Shown piece after piece: positions 52,159-60,779 of a DNA stretch of 64,000 nt. This DNA is from Neobacillus sp. CF12 (lineage in GTDB: Bacteria > Bacillota > Bacilli > Bacillales > Cytobacillaceae): NCBI RefSeq assembly GCF_030348765.1, contig NZ_JAUCEU010000007.1:4437501-4501500 (forward strand), read 5' to 3'. The notes beneath the pieces are model-generated. The model was not told where the DNA came from and did not search any database. It worked only from the letters and a program-made list of their open reading frames with translations. How positions within the stretch are numbered: the first letter of the stretch is position 1; each line of letters starts with the position of its first letter. The translations under genes were made by a program, and so were the position numbers.

Positions 52159-53277
52159 TTATTCTATTTTGGGATATTCATCTAAAAATAGAACAGCGAG
52201 ATACAAACAAAATAAATCATGGATTTGATTGGGGTTCAAATGGGTTACTTCCTCGATTTTCTTTAAACGATAATGCAGCGTATTGATATGGATGTGCAGG
52301 GCTTGTGCTGTATTTTTCAATGAATGGTTTTGTTTAAAAAGTTCAACTAAGGTGTCTAGAAGATCTCTTTCGCCTAAAAGCGGTGCAATGGTCCGCTGAA
52401 TGTATTCGGTTTTTACCTCTGATGCAAGTTCCCCGGTAATCATTTCAAGCGTTAATTCCTCATCGAAAATAATCTTCCTAGTCCTTTTTGCCATTTTTAA
52501 TGCTCGTTCTGCCTGCGCATAGGATTGGTGCAGGTTAGTAGGAGGGGCACATTGTCCAACACCAGCATAAGCAGCAATACCAAAGCTATTTTTAATAAAT
52601 TGGAGGTACTGCTCGAGCCGATTTTTGACGGCTGCTGGTTGGAAGGAAGCAGAGCAATCGATTAAAATGATGATTCGCTCATTTCCAGATCTTGTTAACA
52701 CATCGTTTTTATTTTGGGAAAAAGAGTTCAGAATTGATGACCATACATCCCTTGATAAAGGAAATTCTCTTTGTTCAAACTCAATGATTAGGGCTATGCG
52801 GTTAAGGTCCATATTAATGGTCAGAGCCCTGGCTCGTTCAAGTAAATCAGGACTTTGAACATGCGCCTGGAGCCACTCGAGGACGAATGTTTCCATCGCT
52901 CGGGAATGATAGTCAAATTGTTCTCCATAATAATTTTCACTAATTAACAGCTCCGTCATTTTGCGGATGATTTCACCAAAGGGTGTAACGCTTTGGGGGT
53001 CACCTGTAATTCCAATTACGCCAATGACATCATGCTGGAAAAAGATTGGGAGGTTGATTCCCGCCTTAACCCCCTGTAAACGAGGAGTTTCTTTTTCAGT
53101 GATAATGAGCTTTTTCTTTTGTTGAGACGTTAGTAAAGCTCCTTCATGGAAGGCCCCTATTCGCTCACGATTGGTGCTTGCCATAATCATACCATCTATA
53201 TTCACAACGATAATTTCTTCTGAAATTAATCGCTGGACTTCCCTGACAATTTTTTCAGCAAGTTCGGGTTGAAGCAT
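52159..53277 (-). CDS. CdaR/PucR-type transcriptional regulator (YsfB-like)
   Basis: 372 aa. The N-terminal sugar-diacid-recognition domain (ELAEKIVREVQRLISEEIIV...GVIGITGDPQSVTPFGEIIRKM) is followed by a GGDEF-like middle and a C-terminal PucR helix-turn-helix (TAQALHIHINTLHYRLKKIE). In B. subtilis ysfB, of the same family, lies next to and activates glcDF, so glycolate-responsive control of the downstream glcD-glcF is inferred. I use the ATG seven nt after GAGGTG; a GTG three codons earlier is inside that site. Confidence 0.9.
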   Translation of the reverse strand: MLQPELAEKIVREVQRLISEEIIVVNIDGMIMASTNRERIGAFHEGALLTSQQKKKLIITEKETPRLQGVKAGINLPIFFQHDVIGVIGITGDPQSVTPFGEIIRKMTELLISENYYGEQFDYHSRAMETFVLEWLQAHVQSPDLLERARALTINMDLNRIALIIEFEQREFPLSRDVWSSILNSFSQNKNDVLTRSGNERIIILIDCSASFQPAAVKNRLEQYLQFIKNSFGIAAYAGVGQCAPPTNLHQSYAQAERALKMAKRTRKIIFDEELTLEMITGELASEVKTEYIQRTIAPLLGERDLLDTLVELFKQNHSLKNTAQALHIHINTLHYRLKKIEEVTHLNPNQIHDLFCLYLAVLFLDEYPKIE

Positions 53278-53316
53278 GTTTTGCACCTCATCTTAATATG
53301 TTAGTAATAATAAATT

Positions 53317-53346
53317 TTGAAATAATATTTTAATTAGTACTATAAT
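53317..53346 (+). promoter_or_regulatory. Predicted sigma-A promoter of the HAD phosphatase gene
   Basis: TTGAAA, 18 nt spacer, TATAAT. The operator-like palindrome at 53318-53332 sits inside it. Confidence 0.65.
53318..53332 (+). promoter_or_regulatory. MurR-type operator candidate upstream of the HAD gene
   Basis: TGAAAT-AAT-ATTTTA, one mismatch from the perfect palindrome TGAAAT-N3-ATTTCA found at 54249. It overlaps the -35 and spacer of the HAD promoter (TTGAAA 53317-53322, 18 nt, TATAAT 53341-53346). Confidence 0.6.
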
Positions 53347-53380
53347 CATAATGAAAAAATAGTGCAAAGGGGAGAGTAAA

Positions 53381-54244
53381 TTGAAATATAAATTATTTGC
53401 AACAGATTTGGACGGAACCCTATTAAATGAGCATAGAGAGATTGATAAGGAAAATATTCAAGCGATTCATGAGTACCGCGAAAGAGGAGGCAGAGTGGTC
53501 ATCTGTAGTGGTCGTTCCCCTCTTTCAACACGCTGGATTGCCAATACAATTGGTTTAAAAGGAGAACCGATTATTGCTTATAATGGTGCGGTTATCCTTG
53601 ATGAAACTGGCGAGGTCAGTGAGCAGGCTGTTTTTCAACATGACCATCTCCTGAATTTTTGGGAGTTATGTGAAGGGGAAGGCATTTATGCTCATTTTTA
53701 CGAAGGTGATACCTTGCTAGTTCCGACAGAAACGAAATGGAATAGGAACTGGATTGAGAATAATATCCCTGCCCTTGAAAAAACGGGGGGAAGAATAGAA
53801 GACCTTGAGCGTTTTCGTGGACAATGCCAAGTAAAGTTAGTCGATGATTTTTACCAATACGTCAAGTCCAATCAACCTGTGATCACGAAAATAGCCGTAT
53901 TTAATGATGATGACAAGCTTGCTAATTTTTCAAAGTTGATTGAAGAACAGGTGGGTGAAATGGAAATCAGCAGCAGTTTCAATTTCTTAAATTTAGAAAT
54001 TTCACCCTCAGGTGTGAGTAAGGCTTCGTCCTTGTTAAAGCTTAGTGAGAAACTCGATATCCCAATCTCCCAAATGGCTGCGATTGGTGATAATTATAAT
54101 GATTCCCTTATGCTCTCGGCGGCAGGACTGGGAATTGCCATGGGAAATGCACCGGAAGCCGTAAAGGAACTTGCTGATCATGTTACTGGCCGAAACGATG
54201 AAGCAGGAGTCGCACAGGCAATCCGACGATATTTGTTCGAATAG
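53381..54244 (+). CDS. HAD-IIB (Cof-type) sugar phosphatase
   Basis: Cytoplasmic HAD hydrolase, 287 aa. Motif I is [20 protein letters not shown] (nucleophile in DLDGT), motif [10 protein letters not shown], and motif [24 protein letters not shown]2b cap lies between. Such enzymes dephosphorylate sugar phosphates; the substrate is unknown. Start is TTG after AAAGGGGAG. The shared operator-like site with murQ suggests it serves amino-sugar recycling. Confidence 0.92.
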   Translation: MKYKLFATDLDGTLLNEHREIDKENIQAIHEYRERGGRVVICSGRSPLSTRWIANTIGLKGEPIIAYNGAVILDETGEVSEQAVFQHDHLLNFWELCEGEGIYAHFYEGDTLLVPTETKWNRNWIENNIPALEKTGGRIEDLERFRGQCQVKLVDDFYQYVKSNQPVITKIAVFNDDDKLANFSKLIEEQVGEMEISSSFNFLNLEISPSGVSKASSLLKLSEKLDIPISQMAAIGDNYNDSLMLSAAGLGIAMGNAPEAVKELADHVTGRNDEAGVAQAIRRYLFE

Positions 54245-54248
54245 ATTT

Positions 54249-54263
54249 TGAAATACAATTTCA
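54249..54263 (+). promoter_or_regulatory. MurR-type operator candidate 1 upstream of murQ
   Basis: TGAAAT-ACA-ATTTCA, a perfect palindrome five nt past the HAD stop codon and upstream of the murQ promoter. Confidence 0.65.
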
Positions 54264-54281
54264 TTTTTTAAATAAAAATAT

Positions 54282-54296
54282 TGAATTATTATTTCA
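54282..54296 (+). promoter_or_regulatory. MurR-type operator candidate 2, in the murQ promoter
   Basis: TGAATT-ATT-ATTTCA, one mismatch from the palindrome, overlapping the -35/spacer of TTGAAT (54281-54286), 17 nt, TATAAT (54304-54309). Confidence 0.62.
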
Positions 54297-54360
54297 CTGG
54301 CTTTATAATGTGATTACAGCAATCGCTTACAACATGAAAAACAAACAGGAGGATAAGGAT

Positions 54361-55263
54361 ATGATCGAAGAAAATCTCGAATTATTAACGACCGAGTCCC
54401 GAAATGAAGATACGATGCAAATTGATACGGCCGAGGCCCGAGATATAGTACGCATGATGAATGAACAAGATCAATTGGTAGCACTAGCTGTCGAAGAAGT
54501 TTTACCAGAAGTGGAGGCAGCGGTTAACTTCGTCGTTGAATCCTTTAAAAAAGGCGGACGCCTCATTTATTTAGGTGCCGGAACAAGCGGCAGATTAGGT
54601 GTATTGGACGCAGTGGAATGTCCGCCTACTTTTAGCACAGAACCAGAAATGGTTGTAGGGTTAATGGCAGGAGGAGAAGGTGCCTTTCTAAAAGCGGTTG
54701 AAGGTGCTGAGGATAGCATAGAACTTGGTGTAAATGACCTAAAGAATTTGGATCTGACAGAGAACGACACCGTTATCGGAATTGCAGCCAGCGGCCGGAC
54801 ACCTTACGTAATCGGAGCCCTTCGCTACGCTAGAAGTATTGGAGCGAAAACGGTTGCGTTATCGTGTAATAAAAATGCGGCGATTAGTAAAGAAGCAGAC
54901 CAAGCCATTGAGGTCATTGTCGGCCCAGAGGTTCTAACCGGATCCACTCGCTTGAAGTCAGGTACGGCTCACAAAATGGTTTTGAATATGATCTCGACTT
55001 CATCGATGATTCTTTTGGGCAAAGCCTATGAGAATTTAATGGTTGATGTAAAGGTGAGTAACCTGAAATTAAAGGAACGTGCCATTGGGATTATCCGTAA
55101 AATTACCGGCGTTTCGTATGAAGTTGCTTTGGAGACATTAGAAAAATCAGGACTTCAAGTGAAAACGGCCATTGTGATGATTAAATGTGAGACAACCAAA
55201 GAGGAAGCAGAAAAACTATTAGCAAACGCGAATGGGTATGTGAAAATCGCAATTCAACAATAG
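54361..55263 (+). CDS. murQ: N-acetylmuramic acid 6-phosphate etherase
   Basis: Cleaves the lactyl ether of MurNAc-6-phosphate to GlcNAc-6-phosphate and D-lactate. The 300-aa SIS-domain protein has the family signature [20 protein letters not shown] around residue 60. [20 protein letters not shown] and [20 protein letters not shown] follow. I start at MIEENLELL, eight nt after AGGAGG; an upstream in-frame ATG has no such site. First gene of murQ-murR-murP-mupG. Confidence 0.96.
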   Translation: MIEENLELLTTESRNEDTMQIDTAEARDIVRMMNEQDQLVALAVEEVLPEVEAAVNFVVESFKKGGRLIYLGAGTSGRLGVLDAVECPPTFSTEPEMVVGLMAGGEGAFLKAVEGAEDSIELGVNDLKNLDLTENDTVIGIAASGRTPYVIGALRYARSIGAKTVALSCNKNAAISKEADQAIEVIVGPEVLTGSTRLKSGTAHKMVLNMISTSSMILLGKAYENLMVDVKVSNLKLKERAIGIIRKITGVSYEVALETLEKSGLQVKTAIVMIKCETTKEEAEKLLANANGYVKIAIQQ

Positions 55264-55287
55264 ATTTGGTGAAAAGGTGGTAATCGT

Positions 55288-56142
55288 GTGGCGACAGGCG
55301 GTTTAAAAATGCTTCAAAATATGCTTGACCAGCTGCCCGCTTCCGAGCGGAAAATCGCTCAATACATTCTTGAAAATCCAAGAAGTATTTTAAACAGCAC
55401 GGTCAATGATATCGGAACCCAAGCGAAAACAAGTGGAGCAGCGGTCATTCGATTGTGTAAATCACTTGGTTTAAATGGTTTTCAAGATTTAAAGGTAAGA
55501 ATTGCGGGCGACTTAGTGAAACCTGCTGAGCAAGGATATCGAGATATTGAACCTGGAGAATCTTATTTTTCCATTGTTCAGAAGACCACCAGCAATAGTA
55601 TCCAGAGTATTCGCGATTCTGAGGAGATTATCAATTATGAGGAATTGGAGCGCGCGGTTCATACGCTGCTCCCTGCTCAGAATGTCCATTTTTTCGGAAT
55701 TGGAGCCTCGAATATTATTGCCAAGGACGCCCAGCAAAAATTCCTACGGATTCAAAAAAATGCAACCGCTTTTACGGATACCCATCTTGTTGCTACATTG
55801 ATTGCGAATGCGGGTAAGGATGATGTAGTGTTTGCTATTTCTCATTCTGGTGAAACGGCAGAGGTTGTTAAAGTGATGGCACTAGCGAAAGAGCGCGGTG
55901 TGAAAACGGTTAGTCTGACCAAATACGGACAATCTTCGGTAGCATCTTTAGCAGACGTTAAACTTTTTACCTCTTATTCAGGGGAAGCACCTTTTCGAAG
56001 TGCAGCAACATCATCACGACTTGCGCAACTATATATGATGGATATTTTGTTTTTATCGATGGCAACGGTTCAATATGAACAAACGATTCATGCGATTGAC
56101 CAAACTAGAGAAGCGATTCGTTTTATAAAAGAAGGAAATTAA
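55288..56142 (+). CDS. murR: RpiR/MurR family transcriptional regulator with SIS domain
   Basis: 284 aa. The N-terminal RpiR helix-turn-helix (SERKIAQYILENPRSILNST...SGAAVIRLCKSLGLNGFQDL) is followed by a SIS sugar-phosphate-binding domain (FFGIGASNIIAKDAQQKFLR; AISHSGETAEVVKVMALAKE). It probably represses the operon until MurNAc-6-phosphate binds. GTG start after AAAAGGTGG, 24 nt after murQ. The palindromes at 53318, 54249 and 54282 are its likely targets. Confidence 0.92.
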   Translation: MATGGLKMLQNMLDQLPASERKIAQYILENPRSILNSTVNDIGTQAKTSGAAVIRLCKSLGLNGFQDLKVRIAGDLVKPAEQGYRDIEPGESYFSIVQKTTSNSIQSIRDSEEIINYEELERAVHTLLPAQNVHFFGIGASNIIAKDAQQKFLRIQKNATAFTDTHLVATLIANAGKDDVVFAISHSGETAEVVKVMALAKERGVKTVSLTKYGQSSVASLADVKLFTSYSGEAPFRSAATSSRLAQLYMMDILFLSMATVQYEQTIHAIDQTREAIRFIKEGN

Positions 56143-56225
56143 TCTTGCAGGGGGTGATGTGAACACGATTCGTGTTGACTGAGGTAATCAAGATTAAAAA
56201 ACAACTCAAGAGAAGGGGAAACGAT

Positions 56226-57587
56226 ATGGCTGGAGAAAATAAAATTTTAGCTGAGAAGATTCTTGAACAATTAGGCGGCGCTAATAACATTGGCAACTAC
56301 ACACACTGTATGACAAGACTTCGTGTTACACCGAAGGATGATAGTATTATCAACAAGGCTGCCATTAAAAAGATAGATGGTGTTCTTGGAGTGGTGGAGG
56401 AGGAAACCCTTCAAATCATTCTGGGACCTGGAAAAGTAAATAAAGTAACAGAAGAGTTTGGTAAGTTGATCGATGCTGCAGGCGGAATCAATTTAAAAGA
56501 AAAAGCAGCGAGTACAAAGGCAGAAATCAACAAAAAGAATGCAACACCATTTAAAATGTTTTTACGAAAAATAGCTGGTATCTTTATTCCGTTAATTCCT
56601 GCCCTTGTTGCGTCAGGTTTAATTACAGGGATCACAAAAGCGGTGATCCAAGCAGGATGGTTAGCAGGAGACTCTCAACTTGCGACAATTCTTTCTGTAA
56701 TTGGTAGTGGATTATTCGGATATCTGGGAATTTTAGTTGGTACGAATGCAGCGAAGGAGTTTGGCGGTTCACCAGCACTTGGCGCGATTGCGGGTATCCT
56801 AATTATTAACCCGGCTGTTGCAGGCATTCATTTGTTTGGCGCAGATTTACTTCCTGGACGCGGTGGATTAATTGGCGTTCTGTTTGCAGCCATCTTTATC
56901 GCTTTAGTCGAAAAACAAGTACGCAAGTATGTTCCAACTAGTTTAGATCTTTTCATCACACCAACTGTGGCCTTATTGGTTACTGGTATTGTTACTTATC
57001 TTGTTTTTATGCCGCTTGGTGGTTTCGTTTCAGATATTATCACAAAAGGGTTAACTTCATTGCTTGATATGGGTGGTGTCGTTGCTGGATTTGTACTTGG
57101 TGCAACGTTCCTGCCACTTGTTGTAACGGGTTTACACCAAGGTTTAACACCGATTCACTTAGAGTTAATTAATACAATCGGTGATGACCCACTTCTTCCA
57201 ATCCTAGCAATGGGTGGAGCAGGTCAAGTAGGTGCAGCGTTTGCTATCTATCTTAAAACAAAGAAAACTCGTTTAAAAAGAGCAATTGGCGGCGGTCTGC
57301 CAGCAGGTATTCTTGGAATCGGTGAGCCATTAATTTTCGGTGTTACCCTTCCATTAGGTCGTCCATTCTTAACAGCATGTTTAGGTGCTGGTGTCGGTGG
57401 TGCGTTCCAAGCAGCGTTTGGAATTGCAACCGTAGCAATCGGGGTATCTGGTTTACCACTTGCGTTCCTAGTTGTGACAGGTCAGGTTCTCCTTTATTTA
57501 GTAGGGGTATTAATTGCCTATGCAGCAGGATTCTTGTTCACGTATTTATTCGGTTTCAATGATGATATGGCTGGTGAATTTGATTGA
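56226..57587 (+). CDS. murP: PTS system N-acetylmuramic acid-specific EIIBC component
   Basis: Membrane permease and phosphotransferase that imports and phosphorylates MurNAc or MurNAc-GlcNAc, 453 aa. The N-terminal EIIB domain has the phosphorylated cysteine in GNYTHCMTRLRV. A linker and EIIC domain of about ten hydrophobic segments follow, containing LHQGLTPIHLELINTIGDDP and GIGEPLIFGVTLPLGRPFL. No EIIA domain is present, so a general EIIA must serve it. ATG follows GAAGGGG; an in-frame start 18 codons upstream is less likely. The stop overlaps mupG by 4 nt. Confidence 0.94.
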   Translation: MAGENKILAEKILEQLGGANNIGNYTHCMTRLRVTPKDDSIINKAAIKKIDGVLGVVEEETLQIILGPGKVNKVTEEFGKLIDAAGGINLKEKAASTKAEINKKNATPFKMFLRKIAGIFIPLIPALVASGLITGITKAVIQAGWLAGDSQLATILSVIGSGLFGYLGILVGTNAAKEFGGSPALGAIAGILIINPAVAGIHLFGADLLPGRGGLIGVLFAAIFIALVEKQVRKYVPTSLDLFITPTVALLVTGIVTYLVFMPLGGFVSDIITKGLTSLLDMGGVVAGFVLGATFLPLVVTGLHQGLTPIHLELINTIGDDPLLPILAMGGAGQVGAAFAIYLKTKKTRLKRAIGGGLPAGILGIGEPLIFGVTLPLGRPFLTACLGAGVGGAFQAAFGIATVAIGVSGLPLAFLVVTGQVLLYLVGVLIAYAAGFLFTYLFGFNDDMAGEFD

Positions 57588-58591
57588 TCGGGATTTCCTT
57601 CTATCTCAATGATCCTCTAGCAGAGGAGCGCATTGAGCGTGCTGGAAAAATGGGTGTGAAGCGGGCATTTACCTCGCTTCACATTCCCGAAGAATCCGGT
57701 GATTTGGCGGGTCGTGCAATGGTGCTGCTCCAGTGTGCGAAGAATGCAGGGATAGAAGTTTATGCGGATGTGTCATTAAAAACACCCGGTCACTTGGAAT
57801 TAGAAAGTTTGTTTGATTTGAAATCACTTGGCGTCAGCGGTCTCAGGCTCGATGACTTTTTTGAAAACGAGTTGATAGTGAAGCTGGCGAAAGCGTTCAA
57901 ACTCGCACTGAATGCCAGCATTTTGTTTGAGGAAGATGTGCGGGCATTGTTAGATGGCGGGTTAAAGGCGAGCCAGCTTTTGGCTTGGCATAATTTCTAT
58001 CCAAGGATTGAGACTGGATTATCGGATTGGTTTTTTCAGTCGCAAAATGAACTTTTTGGGAAATATGGAATACCGGTTAGTGCCTATATTCCAGGGGACG
58101 GGGAAAAACGTGGTCCGCTGTTTGAAGGCCTGCCAACGCTGGAAGAGCATCGAGATATGGATCCGTTTTTAGCTGCATTGGAATTGTTCCATTTTGGAGT
58201 CGAGGATGTTTATATCGGGGACCCAGAGGTAAGTGAGGAGCTACTAAGGAAATTAATCAATTTTGACCGTGATGATTGTGTGGAGATTGTGATTGAAGGA
58301 TTTCAAGAAGGGGAGTTTAAGCTTCGCCCTGATTTTTCCCGTGATGTTCGTCGGTTTATGGATACGAGAAGTGTTGATGCGGTTGTTCCTGAGAATACCA
58401 CCGAACGTTGGATGGGTAGTATCACAAGAGATAATGATTCTTACGGACGGTACCGTGGCGAGATCCAAATTACGCTATGTGACTTGCCTGCTGATGAACG
58501 GGTCAATGTTGTCGGAAAAGTAGTGGAGGAAGATATTGTGCTTCTTTCCTATTTAAAACCAGGACAAAAGGTGAAATTCATACATGCATAG
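57584..58591 (+). CDS. mupG: 6-phospho-N-acetylmuramidase (MupG, DUF871 family)
   Basis: Cytoplasmic glycosidase that cleaves MurNAc-6-phosphate-GlcNAc taken up by MurP, described for S. aureus MupG. The 335-aa product has an N-terminal TIM barrel (IGISFYLNDPLAEERIERAG; VKRAFTSLHIPEESGD) and a C-terminal cyclophilin-like domain (TTERWMGSITRDNDSYGRYR). TTG start overlaps the murP stop, indicating tight coupling. Last gene of the operon, with a terminator downstream. Confidence 0.9.
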   Translation: MIGISFYLNDPLAEERIERAGKMGVKRAFTSLHIPEESGDLAGRAMVLLQCAKNAGIEVYADVSLKTPGHLELESLFDLKSLGVSGLRLDDFFENELIVKLAKAFKLALNASILFEEDVRALLDGGLKASQLLAWHNFYPRIETGLSDWFFQSQNELFGKYGIPVSAYIPGDGEKRGPLFEGLPTLEEHRDMDPFLAALELFHFGVEDVYIGDPEVSEELLRKLINFDRDDCVEIVIEGFQEGEFKLRPDFSRDVRRFMDTRSVDAVVPENTTERWMGSITRDNDSYGRYRGEIQITLCDLPADERVNVVGKVVEEDIVLLSYLKPGQKVKFIHA

Positions 58592-58594
58592 TGA

Positions 58595-58625
58595 GAACTG
58601 CCTCCATTTTAGGGGCAGTTTTTTG
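58595..58625 (+). terminator. Terminator of the mur operon
   Basis: AACTGCC-TCCATTTTAG-GGGCAGTT followed by TTTT. Confidence 0.88.
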
Positions 58626-58832
58626 GTCGCTTATGGTGAATATGGAAATAACTTAATTTACATTTTGTTCAAACCTTACTTAACTATTGTTCAGTAAATA
58701 TGCTATATTGAGTAAGTAAATTAAATCACGTTTTTATGAAGGCAATTTCTTTTCTAATCGGAGAGGGGAAAGTGCTTTTTCTATTTTAAAGGAGGGGAAA
58801 GTTGTGAAAAAGGATTTTTCACAGCGATTACT

Positions 58833-59462
58833 ATGAGTTTTGTAGGTTTATTTTTATCAGGTGCTGTTCTTTTTCTAAACGGTCTGATGCTGTTAGGAAA
58901 AGCAGATGGCAAAGCAGTTGGCTATTTTAATCTTTTCGTCGGTGTTATCCAAATCATTAATCCATTTTATTTAATTATGACATCTAGTCAGAGTAATTGG
59001 GACTTATATAATAATGCAGCTATTTTCTTATTTGGTTTAACGTATTTATACGTTGGGGTTACCTCCGTAAAGGGACTCCAAGGCAGCGGACTTGGCTGGT
59101 TTAGCTTGTGGGTCGCGATTATTGCGGTGGTTTATACGATTATTTCTGTTGTTGTGTTCAACGATATTGTTAATGCCTTAACATGGGGACTATGGGCGTT
59201 TTTATGGTCGCTATTCTTCTTAACAGGCTCGCTTAAATTGAAAATTGATGCTTATGTAGGTATCGTAGCGATTGTCTTGTCATGGGTCACACTAACCATT
59301 CCAGCAATGCTTTACTTCTTAGGTGTTTGGAATACGCCTGCAGTTCAACAAATCTGGACTTGGGTGTTAACCTTATCTATCGCCTTTTTCGTAGTCAGCC
59401 TTTTAAGTCCAAAGCTTTCATTCAAAAAAGAGAAAAGTGGGCAAGAAGTTCAAGCTGTATAA
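58833..59462 (+). CDS. AmiS/UreI family transporter (possible frameshifted 5' end)
   Basis: Membrane protein of the AmiS/UreI (urea/amide channel) family, 209 aa with about six hydrophobic segments. GAVLFLNGLMLLGKADGKAV, NLFVGVIQIINPFYLI and WGLWAFLWSLFFLTG are typical. No ribosome binding site precedes this ATG. A strong AAAGGAGGGG stands before a GTG at 58804, whose frame encodes ten codons and stops in an ATGA overlap with this start. Adding one base near 58813 fuses the frames to give VKKGFFTAITMSFVGLF, so the real gene probably starts at 58804. No urease or amidase gene is nearby. Confidence 0.85.
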   Translation: MSFVGLFLSGAVLFLNGLMLLGKADGKAVGYFNLFVGVIQIINPFYLIMTSSQSNWDLYNNAAIFLFGLTYLYVGVTSVKGLQGSGLGWFSLWVAIIAVVYTIISVVVFNDIVNALTWGLWAFLWSLFFLTGSLKLKIDAYVGIVAIVLSWVTLTIPAMLYFLGVWNTPAVQQIWTWVLTLSIAFFVVSLLSPKLSFKKEKSGQEVQAV

Positions 59463-59489
59463 GAGCCTTTTTATTTAATAGTTTTATAA

Positions 59490-59518
59490 AGCATACGCAG
59501 CTTGCGTGTGCTTTTTTG
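59490..59518 (+). terminator. Terminator after the AmiS/UreI gene
   Basis: GCATACGCA-GCT-TGCGTGTGC followed by TTTTTTG. Confidence 0.88.
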
Positions 59519-59574
59519 TTATGGTTGACGAAAAATACCTTTTTTGGGCAAAAATAAATATAGGGAGGGATTTT

Positions 59575-60033
59575 GTGGATGAGTTAAAGTATTTAAATCC
59601 GACCGAGCTGCTGGAGAAGATCTATGACACGCTTTGTTCTGAATATGAGGATGAGGCTCACTACGACAATGAAAAGGATAAACAAGATATAGAGGTTACC
59701 AAAAAACGTTTAACGAAAAAAGTGTTTAACGAATTTGTCGTCGATGATGAGTATTTTTTAACTATGGATACGAAAACCTTTAAAGAACGCTATCATTTAT
59801 ATGAAAAAGATTTGCTCAAAATGATTACTGGATGCAGCGAAAACGGTGTTCCCTATGAAAAATTTGTCCGAATTATTGATGATTTACTGGCAAGCGCCAA
59901 TCATAGACTGAATGCATTTGAACAGCTAAATGAAGAAATCACGAGGATCAAGGCAGAAAAGGAACAGGAAGAAGGGGAAGAAGAAGTAACAGAGGTAGAG
60001 GCAGAAGAAACGACAGATGAAGTAGAAGAATAG
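59575..60033 (+). CDS. Hypothetical acidic protein, 152 aa
   Basis: Not recognised. No membrane segment. The body is helical and charged (ELKYLNPTELLEKIYDTLCS; VFNEFVVDDEYFLTMDTKTF), with a coiled-coil-like region near residue 115 and a highly acidic tail (EQEEGEEEVTEVEAEETTDE). I choose a GTG start, eight nt after AGGGAGGGA; longer in-frame starts upstream lie in the terminator region of the previous gene. Confidence 0.75.
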   Translation: MDELKYLNPTELLEKIYDTLCSEYEDEAHYDNEKDKQDIEVTKKRLTKKVFNEFVVDDEYFLTMDTKTFKERYHLYEKDLLKMITGCSENGVPYEKFVRIIDDLLASANHRLNAFEQLNEEITRIKAEKEQEEGEEEVTEVEAEETTDEVEE

Positions 60034-60158
60034 AAATGAAATCAACTAAAATGCCAAAGTGATATTATTTTCAATTTTATACAGTGATGTATAAATGGTG
60101 ACAGGCACCTGTTTTATGTCCTTCTTGATAGATTGAATGAAAAACATTTCATCGATTT

Positions 60159-60185
60159 TGTAACCTCAATATCTGGTGAATCGTC
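60159..60185 (+). promoter_or_regulatory. ECF-sigma-type promoter (autoregulatory) of the sigma/anti-sigma pair
   Basis: TGTAAC (60159-60164), 17 nt spacer, CGTC (60182-60185). This is the bipartite form of Bacillus ECF sigma promoters (SigM/W/X type). It lies 28 nt upstream of the sigma gene start, as expected for autoregulation. Confidence 0.75.
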
Positions 60186-60212
60186 GAAATTGTAGAGAGA
60201 GAGGGATGATAT

Positions 60213-60779
60213 GTGGGTTTGCTGGATGCGGAGAATGAAAAAATTGATTTGTTGAAGATGAACCGTGACGAAGCTGTGGAATTGTTGATGAATGAATATG
60301 GTGAAACCATTAAAAGATTAGTATTCACATACATTAAAGATTACTCCCTAACAGAGGATTTGACACAAGAAATCTTTCTTACTGTTTATCTAAAACTAGA
60401 TACATTTGCGGGAAGAAGTTCAATCAAAACCTGGGTATATACGATTGCCATCAATAAATGCAAGGATTATTTAAGGAGTTGGCATTATCGGAAAATCAGT
60501 TACACGAATAACCTCCTTGATTTCATAGGAACCAATAAGGGTCCAGAAAGTAATCTCCTGGATCAATCGGACAAAACTGAGTTGGTGAAGGAAATACTAA
60601 AGCTTCCCATTAAGTACCGAGAAGTTATCATTTTGTTTTACTATAAAGAATTTTCGATTCATGATATTTCAGTGCTGTTAAGCATTAGTGAGAGCACGGT
60701 AAAAGTAAGACTCCATCGAGGCCGGGAAAAGTTGAAAATGGGATTAGATATTCTAGGGCGAGGTGAGGTTAATGGATAA
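60213..60779 (+). CDS. ECF-type RNA polymerase sigma factor
   Basis: 188 aa. Region 2 spans about residues 15-90, with YIKDYSLTEDLTQEIFLTVY and FAGRSSIKTWVYTIAINKCK (the -10 recognition part). Region 4 spans about 125-180, with LPIKYREVIILFYYKEFSIH and LSISESTVKVRLHRGREKLK (the -35 helix-turn-helix). GTG start after GAGAGGGAT. The downstream gene, overlapping by 8 nt, encodes its likely membrane anti-sigma factor. Which Bacillus ECF subgroup it belongs to is not clear. Confidence 0.93.
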   Translation: MGLLDAENEKIDLLKMNRDEAVELLMNEYGETIKRLVFTYIKDYSLTEDLTQEIFLTVYLKLDTFAGRSSIKTWVYTIAINKCKDYLRSWHYRKISYTNNLLDFIGTNKGPESNLLDQSDKTELVKEILKLPIKYREVIILFYYKEFSIHDISVLLSISESTVKVRLHRGREKLKMGLDILGRGEVNG

